64,000 nt of DNA from Falsibacillus albus (GCF_003668575.1 NZ_RCVZ01000014.1:1-64000); one strand, 5' to 3'; numbered from the stretch's first letter, positions 34,647 to 44,480 are shown. Notes: generated by a model not told the origin, from the sequence alone. Made by a program: numbers and translations.

Positions 34647-35504
34647 ATGAATGCGATATCCCTACTCAAACAGAAAGAATGGAGAATCATTGACCAATCA
34701 AGCCTGGGGCCATTGTTCGGCGCCCTGCAATCCTTTGCGATGGATGATACATTATGCACCTCCGTCGGGGGAGCGAATTCGCCATCCGTTGCACGATCTT
34801 GGGTCCACCATCGAACGGTCGTACTTGGCATCCAAGATACGCGGCTTCCATTCTTACAGGAGGGATTGGATCATTTGAAAAGCAGGGGCTTCCGTTACAT
34901 CGTTCGGAACTCCGGCGGCCTGGCGGTGGTGCTTGACGCAGGTGTGTTGAACATTTCTCTGATTTTCAAGGATTCTGATAAAGGAATTGATATCAATAGG
35001 GGCTATGACGCGATGTGGGAGCTGATCCAGCACATGTTTGCCGATTTCCCCCAAACCATCGAGGCAAAGGAAATCGTCGGCTCCTACTGTCCGGGCAGCT
35101 ATGATCTCAGCATAAACGGTAAAAAGTTTGCGGGCATCTCGCAGCGGCGTTTGCGCAACGGGGTCGCAGTCCAAATCTATTTATGCGTGAATGGAAGCGG
35201 ACAAGAGCGGGCAAAAGTCATAAAGGATTTTTATGATTTGGCAAAAAAAGGCGAGCAGACAAAATTCGAATATCCCTTAGTAGAACCGGAAGTGATGGCT
35301 TCCCTATCGGAATTGTACGGAGTCGAGCTGTCCGTACCGGATGTCATGCTCCGCTTTTTGAATACGCTGAAGGGATTGAGTGATAATATTTATGCAAGCC
35401 AGCTTGCCGGAAAAGAACTCGATTGGTACGAAGGATATTATCAAAGGGTCATTGCAAGGAACGAAAAAGTACTCGACGACGAATCAGCTGGAAGTGTGAT
35501 CTAA
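34647..35504 (+). CDS. lipL: Octanoyl-[GcvH]:protein N-octanoyltransferase
   Basis: Amidotransferase of 285 residues that moves octanoyl from GcvH to the E2 subunits in the Bacillus lipoate pathway. The acyl-thioester cysteine is C148 in [17 protein letters not shown], with the substrate-binding lysine in [15 protein letters not shown] precedes ATG 34647. It follows pta as in B. subtilis (ywfL). Confidence 0.95.
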   Translation: MNAISLLKQKEWRIIDQSSLGPLFGALQSFAMDDTLCTSVGGANSPSVARSWVHHRTVVLGIQDTRLPFLQEGLDHLKSRGFRYIVRNSGGLAVVLDAGVLNISLIFKDSDKGIDINRGYDAMWELIQHMFADFPQTIEAKEIVGSYCPGSYDLSINGKKFAGISQRRLRNGVAVQIYLCVNGSGQERAKVIKDFYDLAKKGEQTKFEYPLVEPEVMASLSELYGVELSVPDVMLRFLNTLKGLSDNIYASQLAGKELDWYEGYYQRVIARNEKVLDDESAGSVI

Positions 35505-35559
35505 CCATACGGGAGAATAGCTGATAGGACGGAAATCTGTCCGATTTCAGCTGACAATC

Positions 35560-35675
35560 GGTCGAGCCGCCTCGCTTCGCTGCGGGGTCTCGACTCGACC
35601 GTTAGGAGTCTACCAGGTTTCCATCTAATCAACGCCCACCCCTCGGAAAGCGGGCATCCTGCAGCGGAAATCAAC
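35560..35675. repeat. Mosaic family A copy
   Basis: A reverse-orientation half (CCTCGCTTCGCTGCGGGGTCT ... CATCTAATCAAC) is joined head to head with a forward half (CCCCTCGGAAAGCGGGCATCC, CAGCGGAAATCAAC). Both ends therefore end in AATCAAC. Confidence 0.7.
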
Positions 35676-35683
35676 AATCGGAT

Positions 35684-35727
35684 AAAAAATGGAGTACAGA
35701 CTTCAAGAGTCCGTACTCCATTTTTGT
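35684..35727 (-). terminator. Terminator of rsfA
   Basis: AAAAATGGAGTAC and GTACTCCATTTTT enclose the partly paired AGACTTC/GAGTCC middle. T run on both strands. Confidence 0.9.
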
Positions 35728-35736
35728 TTCTATTTG

Positions 35737-36510
35737 TTATTCTGCAACCTTTTCCAAATTGCCATTGCGATCCATTTTGAATTTCGTCTGCGGACGTTCT
35801 TCTTCTTCGAACAGAACAAGCTTCCTTGCCCGATTCATGATCTTCATCAATGTTTCATAATCTTCCTGCATCGTGACCGAATTGTTTTCAAGGTCGTCTA
35901 TTTTATCTTCTAACTCACTGTTTCTCCTCATCAGTTCGGCGTTTTCACGCTTCAATCTCTCATTCTCATTTTTAAGAATATCGGACTGGTAGTTCGAGAC
36001 AGTCATTTGCTGTAAATACGCAATGACTTTTTCCAGTGACAGGGTACCAGGGGCCGATGCTGCTGGTGCAGGTGCCTTTGCCTGATAACTCATCATAGGA
36101 GCCTGTGGAGCTGGTGCTGCAGTCTCCTTGGCTTCGTATTGCGGTTCCGCAATAGGTGTTCCCTCCAATAAAATTTCCTCTGCTTCCTCTGATTCCAAAT
36201 CTATTTGGTCGAGTACCTCCATGGATGGGGTCGGAGGTTGATAGAGTAGTTTTTTCTTGCCGCTTTGTTCCTTGCCCAGCAAGCGATGACGCTGCTTTCG
36301 CTGTTTTTTGGCCAATTGCAGGGCTTTCTCATATTGATGGCGAACAACTGCATTCCAGCGGAATCCGCAGGCTGCCGAGGTGCGGTTCAACTTATCCCCT
36401 ACCTCTTCGAATGCATTTAACTGGGTGCTTCCTTCACGCACGTGGCGCAACACGGTCTCTGCCAATAGTAAATCATTTTCTTCTGTCCAGGCGTCTTGAC
36501 GTGTTTTCAT
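35737..36510 (-). CDS. rsfA: Prespore-specific regulator RsfA
   Basis: DNA-binding protein of 257 residues (258 in B. subtilis) that tunes sigma-F-dependent genes in the prespore. A Myb/SANT-like N-terminal domain reads [21 protein letters not shown] ... [15 protein letters not shown] Pro/Ala-rich linker follows, and a coiled coil is predicted near residues 185-225 ([16 protein letters not shown]). The start is ATG 36510 after GAGGGAG; the open frame extends 98 codons further but without support. Confidence 0.92.
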   Translation of the reverse strand: MKTRQDAWTEENDLLLAETVLRHVREGSTQLNAFEEVGDKLNRTSAACGFRWNAVVRHQYEKALQLAKKQRKQRHRLLGKEQSGKKKLLYQPPTPSMEVLDQIDLESEEAEEILLEGTPIAEPQYEAKETAAPAPQAPMMSYQAKAPAPAASAPGTLSLEKVIAYLQQMTVSNYQSDILKNENERLKRENAELMRRNSELEDKIDDLENNSVTMQEDYETLMKIMNRARKLVLFEEEERPQTKFKMDRNGNLEKVAE

Positions 36511-36554
36511 ATTCTCAACTCCCTCATTCAATATCAAACTTGCTTTCTTAAGAA

Positions 36555-36584
36555 AAGTTTGGACAATTTTGATTCGTTTTATAC
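36555..36584 (-). promoter_or_regulatory. Sigma-F/G-like promoter of rsfA
   Basis: On the minus strand GTATA (36580-36584), 15 nt, then GTCCAAACTT (36555-36564). The -35 fits GYATA exactly; the -10 agrees with GGNRANAHTR in most of its fixed positions. The B. subtilis gene is read in the prespore. Confidence 0.45.
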
Positions 36585-36768
36585 CAATATGGGAAAAAAG
36601 ATGATAGTTTCCCAATGTGAATTTGTCTGACGGCGGTGCATCAATATGGGTATGGGACTTGGTGAGGAATAGGATGAAGCTGGAAGAGGGAATCCCTTGC
36701 AAACCCGTCCGTTTGAATGTAAAATACCCCTTAGCAATTAGAATTAAGGACGAAAGGATTGTCGGACA

Positions 36769-36993
36769 ATGGCAAACGAATTTCGAGTTTGCGATGACTG
36801 TCAAGCAGTGAATTTGAAGACACTTATTCCTAAATTAAAGAAAATCGATCCGGATGCAAATATAGATGTCGGCTGCCAATCCTATTGTGGCCCCGGCCGC
36901 AAGAAGACCTTTGCATTTGTAAACAATCGCCCCTTGGCAGCATTAACCGAAGAAGAACTTATGGAAAAAGTGAAGAATAAGCTGAAAAAGTGA
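36769..36993 (+). CDS. DUF1450 family protein
   Basis: Small soluble protein of 74 residues. It has CDDC near the N terminus and [21 protein letters not shown] in the middle (four cysteines in all), the DUF1450 pattern also seen in YuzB. A thioredoxin-like or metal-binding fold is possible, but the function is unknown. AAAGGA precedes the ATG. It stands between rsfA and ywfO and has its own terminator. Confidence 0.82.
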   Translation: MANEFRVCDDCQAVNLKTLIPKLKKIDPDANIDVGCQSYCGPGRKKTFAFVNNRPLAALTEEELMEKVKNKLKK

Positions 36994-37000
36994 GATGAAG

Positions 37001-37032
37001 TCGCCTTATCCGAAAAGGGAAGGTGATTTTTT
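37001..37032 (+). terminator. Terminator of the DUF1450 gene
   Basis: TCGCCTT (37001-37007) pairs with AAGGTGA (37020-37026, one G-T pair), then TTTTTT. Confidence 0.75.
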
Positions 37033-37209
37033 ATTGACCCTGGGAAGCTGATAAAACACCATATATCTGAAAATATTTTTTATTCAGAAAAATACGCGTC
37101 GTTGTTAGATATTTGTCGGCTCCCCTCATTTTTTGCCAGAATTTGAGATGCCCTCAATGGGAAAACTTTGTATAATAGAAACACACGCTGATTAGGAAGA
37201 GGGTAAAAT

Positions 37210-38511
37210 ATGCAATATTCCAAACAAAAACTAAGCGAGGAAAAGGTATTTAAAGACCCTGTTCATCGATACATACATGTACGTGATCAAGTCATATGGG
37301 ATTTGATCGGGACAAAGGAGTTCCAAAGGCTGAGACGGATCAAACAGCTCGGAACGACCTATTTGACCTTTCATGGTGCAGAACATAGCCGGTTCAATCA
37401 TTCTTTGGGAGTTTATGAGATTATTCGCCGGATTGTCGATGATGTGTTCGAAGGGCGTCCGGAATGGAATGACGATGAACGGCTTTTATCACTTTGTGCC
37501 GCATTGCTTCATGATTTGGGGCATGGGCCATTTTCCCATTCCTTTGAAAAGGTCTTCCACCTTGACCATGAACATTTCACACAGCAGATCATCCTCGGGG
37601 ATACGGAAGTAAATGGAGTTTTGATGAAAGTGCACAAAAGCTTTCCGAAAAAAGTGGCGGAAGTCATTGCAAAAACATATGAAAATAAGCTCGTCGTCAG
37701 CTTGATATCAAGCCAGATCGATGCGGACCGGATGGATTACCTGCAACGGGATGCCTACTTCACAGGGGTGAGCTATGGACACTTCGATATGGAGCGGATC
37801 CTGCGCGTCATGCGTCCCCGTGAAGATCAAGTGGTCATCAAGTACAGCGGGATGCACGCGGTCGAGGATTACATCATGAGCCGCTATCAAATGTACTGGC
37901 AGATTTATTTCCATCCCGTCACACGGAGTGCGGAGGTCATTTTAACGAAGATCCTTCATCGTGCAAAGGATCTATATCATACCGGCTATAAGTTTAAGCA
38001 TGAGCCGATCCACTTTTATTCATTGTTCAAGGAGCAAGTGACGCTAGAGGATTATTTGAAGCTGGATGAAGCGGTCATCATGTTTTATTTTCAGATTTGG
38101 CAAGAGGAGGAAGATCCGATCCTGCGTGATTTGAGTGAGCGGTTCATGAATCGCAATCTCTTTAAATATGCCGAATTCGACCCTGCCAAGGAATATAAGA
38201 AGCATAGCGAACTAGAGGCATTATTCAAAAAAGCGGGCATCGATCCTGAATATTATTTGGTGGTCGATTCGTCTTCAGATTTGCCGTATGACTTTTACCG
38301 TCCGGGGGAGGAAGAGGAGCGCCTGCCGATCCACCTGCTGATGAAAAACCAGGAATTAAGGGAGCTTTCCCGGGAATCCGATGTCGTCGATTCCATATCG
38401 GGTAAACGAAGGACAGACCATAAGTTGTATTATCCAGCGGATTTGCTGTTCGATGATTCCACGAAAAGAAACACGAAGAAGCAAATTCGATCCATACTTG
38501 AATTATCATAA
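37210..38511 (+). CDS. ywfO: HD-domain phosphohydrolase YwfO
   Basis: Predicted metal-dependent dNTP triphosphohydrolase-like protein, 433 residues. The HD metal site is readable as HSRFNHSLGVYE, then LLHDLGHGPFSHSFE, and later SSQIDADRMDYLQRD. The family (COG1078) includes dGTPase-like enzymes. GAAGAGGG precedes ATG 37210, and a TATAAT at 37171 may be its -10 element. Neighbours rsfA and ywgA are as in B. subtilis. Confidence 0.9.
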   Translation: MQYSKQKLSEEKVFKDPVHRYIHVRDQVIWDLIGTKEFQRLRRIKQLGTTYLTFHGAEHSRFNHSLGVYEIIRRIVDDVFEGRPEWNDDERLLSLCAALLHDLGHGPFSHSFEKVFHLDHEHFTQQIILGDTEVNGVLMKVHKSFPKKVAEVIAKTYENKLVVSLISSQIDADRMDYLQRDAYFTGVSYGHFDMERILRVMRPREDQVVIKYSGMHAVEDYIMSRYQMYWQIYFHPVTRSAEVILTKILHRAKDLYHTGYKFKHEPIHFYSLFKEQVTLEDYLKLDEAVIMFYFQIWQEEEDPILRDLSERFMNRNLFKYAEFDPAKEYKKHSELEALFKKAGIDPEYYLVVDSSSDLPYDFYRPGEEEERLPIHLLMKNQELRELSRESDVVDSISGKRRTDHKLYYPADLLFDDSTKRNTKKQIRSILELS

Positions 38512-38575
38512 AGGATTTAAATGACAACAAGACGGATTCTACAGTGTAATTTTAGGAGTAGGAGATGACGTAACA

Positions 38576-39088
38576 TTGTTGAAAGAACACGCTAAATTAA
38601 TGAGTGCATTTGCGGCTTCAGGGGAAATCATCGGACGGAAAAAGCTGCAGAAAATGATTTTCATTGCCAAGAAGATTGCCTTTCCTTTTCAGGAAAAATT
38701 CCAATTTCATTTCTATGGGCCATATTCCGAGGAGTTGACGCTAAGGATCGAGGAATTGTGCAATATGGGCTTCATCCATGAAGTAAAGGAAAAAAAGGGC
38801 GGCTATTATCAATATAAATATTCCGTAACGGAAGAAGGAACGGATTTTTTGAAGATGTATGAGCTTGAAATGCCTAAGCTCGAATCGGTGTTATTGAACA
38901 TGAATGAACAGAATGCGAGATTTTTAGAATTGGTGTCGACGGTGCTGTATTTCAATGATCTTTCCAAGGAAGAAGTACAGGAAAAGGTATTCACGTTGAA
39001 ACGGAAGCAGCGCTATACAGAAGAAGAAATCGATCAGGCATATCAATACATCCAGCAGCTCGCGCAAATCGCACAGCCTGTGCATTGA
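38576..39088 (+). CDS. ywgA: YwgA family protein
   Basis: Protein of 170 residues with the YwgA opening (EHAKLMSAFAASGEIIGRKKLQKMIF) and FHFYGPYSEELTLRIEELCNMGF-type helices. It resembles winged-helix or Panacea-like proteins. The function is unknown. The start is a TTG (38576 or 38579), preceded by AGGAG at a long distance; no ATG fits. It probably follows ywfO in one transcript (64-nt gap). Confidence 0.85.
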   Translation: MLKEHAKLMSAFAASGEIIGRKKLQKMIFIAKKIAFPFQEKFQFHFYGPYSEELTLRIEELCNMGFIHEVKEKKGGYYQYKYSVTEEGTDFLKMYELEMPKLESVLLNMNEQNARFLELVSTVLYFNDLSKEEVQEKVFTLKRKQRYTEEEIDQAYQYIQQLAQIAQPVH

Positions 39089-39093
39089 GATAG

Positions 39094-39140
39094 GCCCTGT
39101 ACCCCTGGTGACAGGCACCAGGGGGCAGGGCTGTTTTTTT
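39094..39140. terminator. Bidirectional terminator with conserved GGTG-ACAGG-CACC tip
   Basis: GCCCTG ... CCCCTGGTG, loop ACAGG, CACCAGGGG ... CAGGGC, then TGTTTTTTTT. It lies between convergent ywgA and ywhB. Confidence 0.92.
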
Positions 39141-39328
39141 TATTCTGCGTCGCTCAGGCGTTTGCCGCCTACCCCGTAATGGCTTTTGCTCATTTCTTCA
39201 ATGAAGACGACGATTTTTTCTTTAGAAGCACCTGTCGTGTCGCTTACGGCATCGGTCACTTTTTCGACTAAGGCTTTTTTCTGCTCATCTGAGCGGCCTT
39301 CGAGCATTTTGACTGTTACGTATGGCAT
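39140..39328 (-). CDS. ywhB: 4-oxalocrotonate tautomerase family protein YwhB
   Basis: Tautomerase of 62 residues. The mature N-terminal proline (MPYVTVKMLEGR) is the catalytic base; Arg11 and the C-terminal GKRLSD region fit the family. It interconverts enol and keto acids, and the physiological substrate is unknown. ATG 39328 follows AGGAG. In-frame codons further upstream are not used. Confidence 0.92.
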   Translation of the reverse strand: MPYVTVKMLEGRSDEQKKALVEKVTDAVSDTTGASKEKIVVFIEEMSKSHYGVGGKRLSDAE

Positions 39329-39579
39329 AGGGAATCTCCTCTCTTTCATATCAAGTTCATGAAAAGTGTATTCCTTTTCACTCGGTCAGGCAAGTGAACA
39401 TTTTTTAGGATATACAAGGTGTATAGAAACGTTTAAAGAGACATACTTATTTAATGAGATTCGGTTCACGTGATGAAAGGCGCTTTCTTTTGTATACTAG
39501 AACACAGAGGTGCAAAGATTGCGTGTGTGGACACGTTGATTTTCGTATTTTACTATAGGGTAAAAAGGAGCTTACATTA

Positions 39580-40230
39580 GTGGGATTATTTTCTCTATCA
39601 ATCCAAGACATTTCAATATTAGCAGCGGTTTTGCTGATCGCTTTTACAGTGCATGAATTTGCACATGCGTTCACAGCCTATAAATTTGGCGACATGACGG
39701 CGAAAAAACAGGGCCGCCTGACGTTGAACCCCATCAGCCATTTAGATCCGCTCGGGACGATCTTCATGTTCATCGCCGGTTTCGGATGGGCAAGGCCGGT
39801 GCCGGTCAACCGACACTTCTTTAAACAGCCCCGGCTGGCCAGCATCATTGTCGCACTGATGGGGCCATTGAGCAACTTCCTCATGGCGCTGATCGGATAT
39901 GCCATCTTATATTTTATTGTCATCAACGGACACGCCATGCAGCTGCCGAGCCTGGTCATGAATTTTTTCCAGCAGTTCATCAGGATCAATTTGGTCTTAT
40001 TTGTGTTCAATCTGCTCCCATTCCCTCCATTGGACGGGTATCGGATCGTGGAAGATTTAGTATCGCCTAGCTTCAGGCCAAAGCTGACGCAATACGAACA
40101 GTATGGAGGCTTAATATTTTTGGTCCTTGTCCTCATTCCGCCGTTGAATGCAGTGACGATTTCACCGATCATCCATGTCGTGCCAAACTATTTCATCCAA
40201 AGCTTCCAAACATTATTTTCATTATTTTAG
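39580..40230 (+). CDS. ywhC: Site-2 protease family membrane metalloprotease YwhC
   Basis: Polytopic zinc protease of 216 residues in the M50 family. The zinc motif HEFAH is in FTVHEFAHAFTAYKFGD near residue 24, and the second metal motif is FNLLPFPPLDGYRIVED near 145. It has about five helices. The substrate is unknown. The start is GTG 39580, 9 nt after AAGGAG. Confidence 0.9.
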   Translation: MGLFSLSIQDISILAAVLLIAFTVHEFAHAFTAYKFGDMTAKKQGRLTLNPISHLDPLGTIFMFIAGFGWARPVPVNRHFFKQPRLASIIVALMGPLSNFLMALIGYAILYFIVINGHAMQLPSLVMNFFQQFIRINLVLFVFNLLPFPPLDGYRIVEDLVSPSFRPKLTQYEQYGGLIFLVLVLIPPLNAVTISPIIHVVPNYFIQSFQTLFSLF

Positions 40231-40277
40231 TGGAAGTGGCTTTATTAAAGAATATGGTTGATTTAAGTCATTTCGGG

Positions 40278-40362
40278 TGTTGATTGGAATGGAAGGTGCG
40301 AGGCTCCGGAGGGATCAGCGGGCATTTAGCGGAAATCACCCTTGCACGAATTTTTACGAATA
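40278..40362. repeat. Family A repeat, short copy between ywhC and ywhD
   Basis: TGTTGATTGGAATGGAAGG and TAGCGGAAATCACC with GTGCGAGGCTCC and a short centre; the AAAGCGAG module is lost. Confidence 0.7.
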
Positions 40363-40415
40363 AAAGTCTTTAAAATAAGCAGCAATAGGATAATGCCGAA
40401 AGGAGACGTTCATTC

Positions 40416-40922
40416 ATGGAACAAGGAAAGAAAAAGAAGGTCGGTTTCAATATTATTAAAAATGATCCGACAGACGGCCATAAGGGCTATGGAATCGGCG
40501 CCCTGAGCCTGGAGAACGTATCGCCGGTGATCATCGACGTTGAAGAAGGGGACGCCCACGTCGATATTGGGGCCATGCACGCAAGGAGTGCAGTTGAAAA
40601 AGGAATCAAATTCACGCCGAATAAAGAGGATTCCCCTGGTGCCAAACCGTATTGGCTCGTTTGGGTGACGATTGACCGCAAGGAAGAGGGTCCATATTAT
40701 GCCGGGGTCACCGCTTGCGAAATGACTGTAAACCGGGAAATCCGCCGAGGCTATAAATCCCTTCCCGAACATGTGAATTTAATGGATAAGTCATTGAAGC
40801 GAAAGATCGTGGTCGATCACATGGATCAAAGGTCAAAAGGCATTTTGAAGGAATTCTTAAGCAAGCATGATGAAAACATCTGGATCAACTCCAGTGAAGA
40901 ACTGAAAATGGGCTTGGAATAG
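40416..40922 (+). CDS. ywhD: YwhD family protein
   Basis: Soluble protein of 168 residues recognised as YwhD by its Lys-rich start and KPYWLVWVTIDRKEEGPYYAG stretch. The function is unknown. AAAGGAGA precedes ATG 40416. It follows ywhC as in B. subtilis, but with a repeat in the gap. Confidence 0.87.
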   Translation: MEQGKKKKVGFNIIKNDPTDGHKGYGIGALSLENVSPVIIDVEEGDAHVDIGAMHARSAVEKGIKFTPNKEDSPGAKPYWLVWVTIDRKEEGPYYAGVTACEMTVNREIRRGYKSLPEHVNLMDKSLKRKIVVDHMDQRSKGILKEFLSKHDENIWINSSEELKMGLE

Positions 40923-41065
40923 AAAGCTGTCAATTCAAAATGACAAATTCTCACAATAATATGTACGAATTGTGACAGTTTTTTGAATTTACTTTGTACA
41001 TCTTGCTGTTAGCCGGGAAAAAAAGTAAAATTTTAAGTACAGTTCGCACAAGTAAAATTAGGACA

Positions 41066-41123
41066 CGAAAAACCTCGAGGCCGCACACCTCGAGGTTTTT
41101 CATATTTGGTGCCTGTCACCAAA
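41066..41123 (-). terminator. Terminators of pbpG (two hairpins)
   Basis: AAAAACCTCGAGG and CCTCGAGGTTTTT (41067-41100) form a strong symmetric hairpin usable for ywhD as well. Next to it TTTGGTG-CCTGT-CACCAAA (41105-41123) repeats the conserved tip. Confidence 0.88.
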
Positions 41124-41131
41124 GGACAGGG

Positions 41132-43201
41132 CTACCATGGAAAAATTCGTTTGTACCATGGTTTTTTCTTTTTTGGAGCAGGTTTGTGCTGGTGTTTCTC
41201 TTCAATCGGTTTGCCTGTATGGACATCGCAGTATTCCGTCGGCTCCGTGCCTTCCTTGAAATAGGTCAGCCTCGATACCGGACAATCTTTCGTCGCAAGC
41301 TTCCCATTATCAGGGTCTACTTGGACGGCTACGACCCCTTTAGGCGGCTTGAAGGCTTGGATCGGTTCGTCTTTCAGCGCCCTCTCCATAAACCTGATCC
41401 AGATGTTCTTTGCATAAAGCTTGTCGGCAGTGAGCGTGATCGGATTCCCTTTGTCATAGCCGGTCCATACTCCAGCGGTCAGCTGCGGGGCGAACCCGAT
41501 CATCCAGCTATCTGAGTCGGTCGTTCCGGATTTCCCGGCATACGGCCTGGACATTTGGCTGATGATGCTGGTGCCTGTGACACTGGCATAATCATTTAAT
41601 TTAGGATCGAACATGCCGGTCATCATTTGCGAAAGCACAAAGTCCGTATCCTTCTCGAGCACCTGATCATGTGCCTGCTCGTCTGAATAGATGACATTTC
41701 CTTTATAATCCTCGACTCTGGTAATGAAGGTAGGTTCAACCTTCTTGCCCCCATTTGAGATCATGCTGTAGGCACCGACCATTTCATCCACTCTTACCCC
41801 TGAAGTACCGAGCGCCAAGGATGGTACTTTTGCCAGCTTTGTTGTAATCCCGAATTGCTTCGCGGTATCGACAAGCGTACCTTCTCCCAGAAAAATGTTT
41901 GTCTTCACTGCAAACACGTTATCCGACAGGGCAAGTGCCTGGGCCAACGTTATTTCATCATTGGCATAGTTGTTATTGAAGTTATGCGGCGTATAGTCTG
42001 GCCTGCCGTCGTCGAATCGGAATGTGGTCACTTCACTGCGCATCGTGGTGGAAGGAGTGAATCCTTTTTGCAAGGCAGCATAATAGAGCAAAGGCTTCAT
42101 CGTTGATCCTGGCTGCCGGACGGCTTGAACCGCCCGATTATATGGGCTTTTTTCATAATCCCTTCCACCAATGAGGGCCGTCACGTATCCATTGGTCGGG
42201 TCCATCGCGACAAATCCGAGTTGAATGTCCGATTGATCGGAAATGGTTTCCTTCATTACTTCCTCGGCGATCTGCTGCTGTTTCTTGTCCAAGGTAGTGT
42301 ATACCCGCAAGCCCCCAAGTTCGATGGTTCGCTCATCCAATCCAACTTTGGTTTTGAGTTCATGCTTGACCACATCATTAAAATAAGGCGCAATGGCAGC
42401 GTGCTGTGCAGGGAATTTACCGTAAAACTGTAAATGCTCCTGTGCAGCGGCATGCAACTGGGATTTCGTGATGTAGCCAAGCTTGTTCATCGTTTGCAGT
42501 ATGATTGCCTGCCTCTTTTTCGCTTTATCAAAGGAAATGAAAGGCGAGTAGATGCTTGGGCCTTTAGGGATTCCGGCCAGCATGGCAGATTCCCCTAAGG
42601 TGAGGTCCTTGGCATCTTTATTGAAATAATAGCGGCTGGCCGCCTCCACTCCATATGCGCCATGGCCGTAATAAATTGTATTTAGATAGCCTTCGAGAAT
42701 TTTATTTTTTGAATAGTTCATTTCCAGGCGAAGTGTATAGAAGGCTTCCGTCAATTTCCTGTTCCACGTTTTATCGCGGGTAAGATATAAATTCCGGGCA
42801 TACTGCTGGGAAATCGTGCTCGCACCCTCCACCTTCGACATCGCTTTTACATCAGCGAGAGCGGCGCCTGCGATGCGTTTGAAATCAAATCCATGATGCT
42901 CATAGAAATTCTTATCTTCAATGGCAATCGTGGCGTCCCTTAAATAAGGGGAGATGTTTTCATACCTCACCCAATACCGCTTCTGTCCATTATTGCTTTC
43001 GCCGATGACCGAGCCATCATTCGCGTAGTACAGGGACGACTGAGGTACCGAGAGTGGTGGGGGCCCCTGGATTTTGGCGAACATCAGCACGCCGGCGACC
43101 AGAATCAAGCCCACCGCGGTGAAAAATCCCCCGATTATGATAAATGCCCTCAAATACTTCATCGTCTTCCGAAACCTTATTCGAGCGATCTCCAAACCCA
43201 C
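41132..43201 (-). CDS. pbpG: Class A penicillin-binding protein 2D
   Basis: Bifunctional peptidoglycan synthase of 689 residues. One N-terminal membrane helix (about 16-42) is followed by a glycosyltransferase domain with the catalytic Glu in IAIEDKNFYEHHG (E95) and EGASTISQQYARNL. The transpeptidase domain has SxxK in PGSTMKP (S366, K369), SDN in ALSDNV and KSGTT. A Lys/Pro/Trp tail ends it. B. subtilis PbpG acts in the spore. The start is uncertain: GTG 43201 is annotated, and ATG 43162 would also keep the helix. Confidence 0.93.
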   Translation of the reverse strand: MGLEIARIRFRKTMKYLRAFIIIGGFFTAVGLILVAGVLMFAKIQGPPPLSVPQSSLYYANDGSVIGESNNGQKRYWVRYENISPYLRDATIAIEDKNFYEHHGFDFKRIAGAALADVKAMSKVEGASTISQQYARNLYLTRDKTWNRKLTEAFYTLRLEMNYSKNKILEGYLNTIYYGHGAYGVEAASRYYFNKDAKDLTLGESAMLAGIPKGPSIYSPFISFDKAKKRQAIILQTMNKLGYITKSQLHAAAQEHLQFYGKFPAQHAAIAPYFNDVVKHELKTKVGLDERTIELGGLRVYTTLDKKQQQIAEEVMKETISDQSDIQLGFVAMDPTNGYVTALIGGRDYEKSPYNRAVQAVRQPGSTMKPLLYYAALQKGFTPSTTMRSEVTTFRFDDGRPDYTPHNFNNNYANDEITLAQALALSDNVFAVKTNIFLGEGTLVDTAKQFGITTKLAKVPSLALGTSGVRVDEMVGAYSMISNGGKKVEPTFITRVEDYKGNVIYSDEQAHDQVLEKDTDFVLSQMMTGMFDPKLNDYASVTGTSIISQMSRPYAGKSGTTDSDSWMIGFAPQLTAGVWTGYDKGNPITLTADKLYAKNIWIRFMERALKDEPIQAFKPPKGVVAVQVDPDNGKLATKDCPVSRLTYFKEGTEPTEYCDVHTGKPIEEKHQHKPAPKKKKPWYKRIFPW

Positions 43202-43234
43202 TCACCCCGCTTTTTGTATTTTTAGGCCCAGCCC

Positions 43235-43255
43235 CTTTGGTGACAGGCACCAAAG
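43235..43255. repeat. GGTG-ACAGG-CACC hairpin upstream of pbpG
   Basis: CTTTGGTG, loop ACAGG, CACCAAAG. Unlike the other copies, this one lies between divergent genes, about 35 nt before the pbpG start, and so would be in its leader. Confidence 0.75.
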
Positions 43256-43339
43256 CGCACAGCCGTCTCCGCGTTTCTACTAGTATGTTTATTTCGGTTT
43301 GCTTTTAAACGCGTTTCTATGAAAAAATAAGGCTGATTT

Positions 43340-43480
43340 CTTAAAGATTGTTGTTTTTAATAGTTTTTCTGATGAAAATTCATCATAGGGTGTTGATTGG
43401 AGCTGGAGGCTCAAAGCCCGCCCCTTGGAAAGCGAGCCTCCTGCAGCGGAAATCAACCTTGTACATACTTTACGAAAAGA
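43340..43480. repeat. Family A repeat upstream of speE
   Basis: The outer arm TTAAAGATTGTTGTTTTTAA, middle arms GTTGATTGGAGCTGG and CAGCGGAAATCAACC, CTTGGAAAGCGAGCCTCC, and outer arm ACTTTACGAAAAG. The inner module is absent. Confidence 0.8.
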
Positions 43481-43649
43481 GCTGAAAATAAAAATTTTTT
43501 CTTGCAATTTTGCTAGATTCAACTATACTTTTTGTGATGTTTGTATTTATGATGTTAGGGAAGGATAACAGTAAATGTCGTGTGCGCTCGCACAGGATAT
43601 TTCATATACAGAAGCCTGACGATACTGAAGTGAAAGGAAGAGGATAAAA

Positions 43650-44480
43650 ATGAGCGGAATTTGGTTTACAGAGAAGCAAACGAAAGATTTTGGCATTACG
43701 ATGAAAGTGAATCGCACTTTACATACAGAGCAAACGGATTTTCAAAAGCTGGACATGGTTGAAACAGCAGAGTGGGGGAATATGCTCCTTTTGGATGACA
43801 TGGTCATGACCTCCAAGGTTGATGAGTTCGTCTACCATGAAATGGTGGCGCACGTTCCATTGTTCTCACATCCAAACCCGGAAAACGTCCTTGTCGTTGG
43901 CGGGGGAGACGGCGGTGTCATCCGTGAAGTCCTTAAGCACCCAAGCGTGAAGAAAGCAACGCTTGTTGAAATAGACGGGAAGGTAATCGAATACTCGAAA
44001 AAGTATCTTCCGGAAATTGCCGGCGATTTAGAAGATGAAAGAGTGGAAGTAAAAGTCGATGACGGATTCTTGCACATCGCCCAAAGCGAAAACGAATATG
44101 ATGTCATCATGGTTGATTCCACAGAGCCGGTTGGTCCTGCCGTGAACCTTTTCACGAAAGGCTTCTATGCGGGGATTTCAAAAGCGTTGAAAGAAGATGG
44201 AATCTTCGTGGCACAGACGGACAACCCTTGGTTCAAAGCGGATTTGATCCGCGAAGTGCAGCGTGATGTAAAAGAGATCTTCCCGATCACAAGATTGTAT
44301 ATTGCCAACATACCGACCTACCCAAGCGGCATGTGGACGTTCACAGTCGGGTCCAAAAAGCATGATCCACTTGAAGTAAGCGACGACCGCTTCCATGAAA
44401 TCGAAACAAAGTACTATACAAAAGAACTTCACAAAGCGGCATTTGCCCTTCCTAAATTTGTGAAGGACCTTACAGTATAA
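43650..44480 (+). CDS. speE: Spermidine synthase (polyamine aminopropyltransferase)
   Basis: Enzyme of 276 residues that transfers aminopropyl from decarboxylated SAM to putrescine. Motifs: [16 protein letters not shown] (near 80), [25 protein letters not shown], and [17 protein letters not shown] precedes the ATG. It is followed by speB, as in B. subtilis, but a palindromic terminator lies between. Confidence 0.96.
   Translation: MSGIWFTEKQTKDFGITMKVNRTLHTEQTDFQKLDMVETAEWGNMLLLDDMVMTSKVDEFVYHEMVAHVPLFSHPNPENVLVVGGGDGGVIREVLKHPSVKKATLVEIDGKVIEYSKKYLPEIAGDLEDERVEVKVDDGFLHIAQSENEYDVIMVDSTEPVGPAVNLFTKGFYAGISKALKEDGIFVAQTDNPWFKADLIREVQRDVKEIFPITRLYIANIPTYPSGMWTFTVGSKKHDPLEVSDDRFHEIETKYYTKELHKAAFALPKFVKDLTV

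Noticed and set aside
36511-36804. 98-codon N-terminal extension of RsfA
   Set aside because: The extension has no homology to the family, and ATG 36510 has a good ribosome site and gives the usual length.
39463-39476. Second parS-like sequence around TTCACGTGA
   Set aside because: Only the CACGTG core is kept; about five of sixteen positions disagree with parS.
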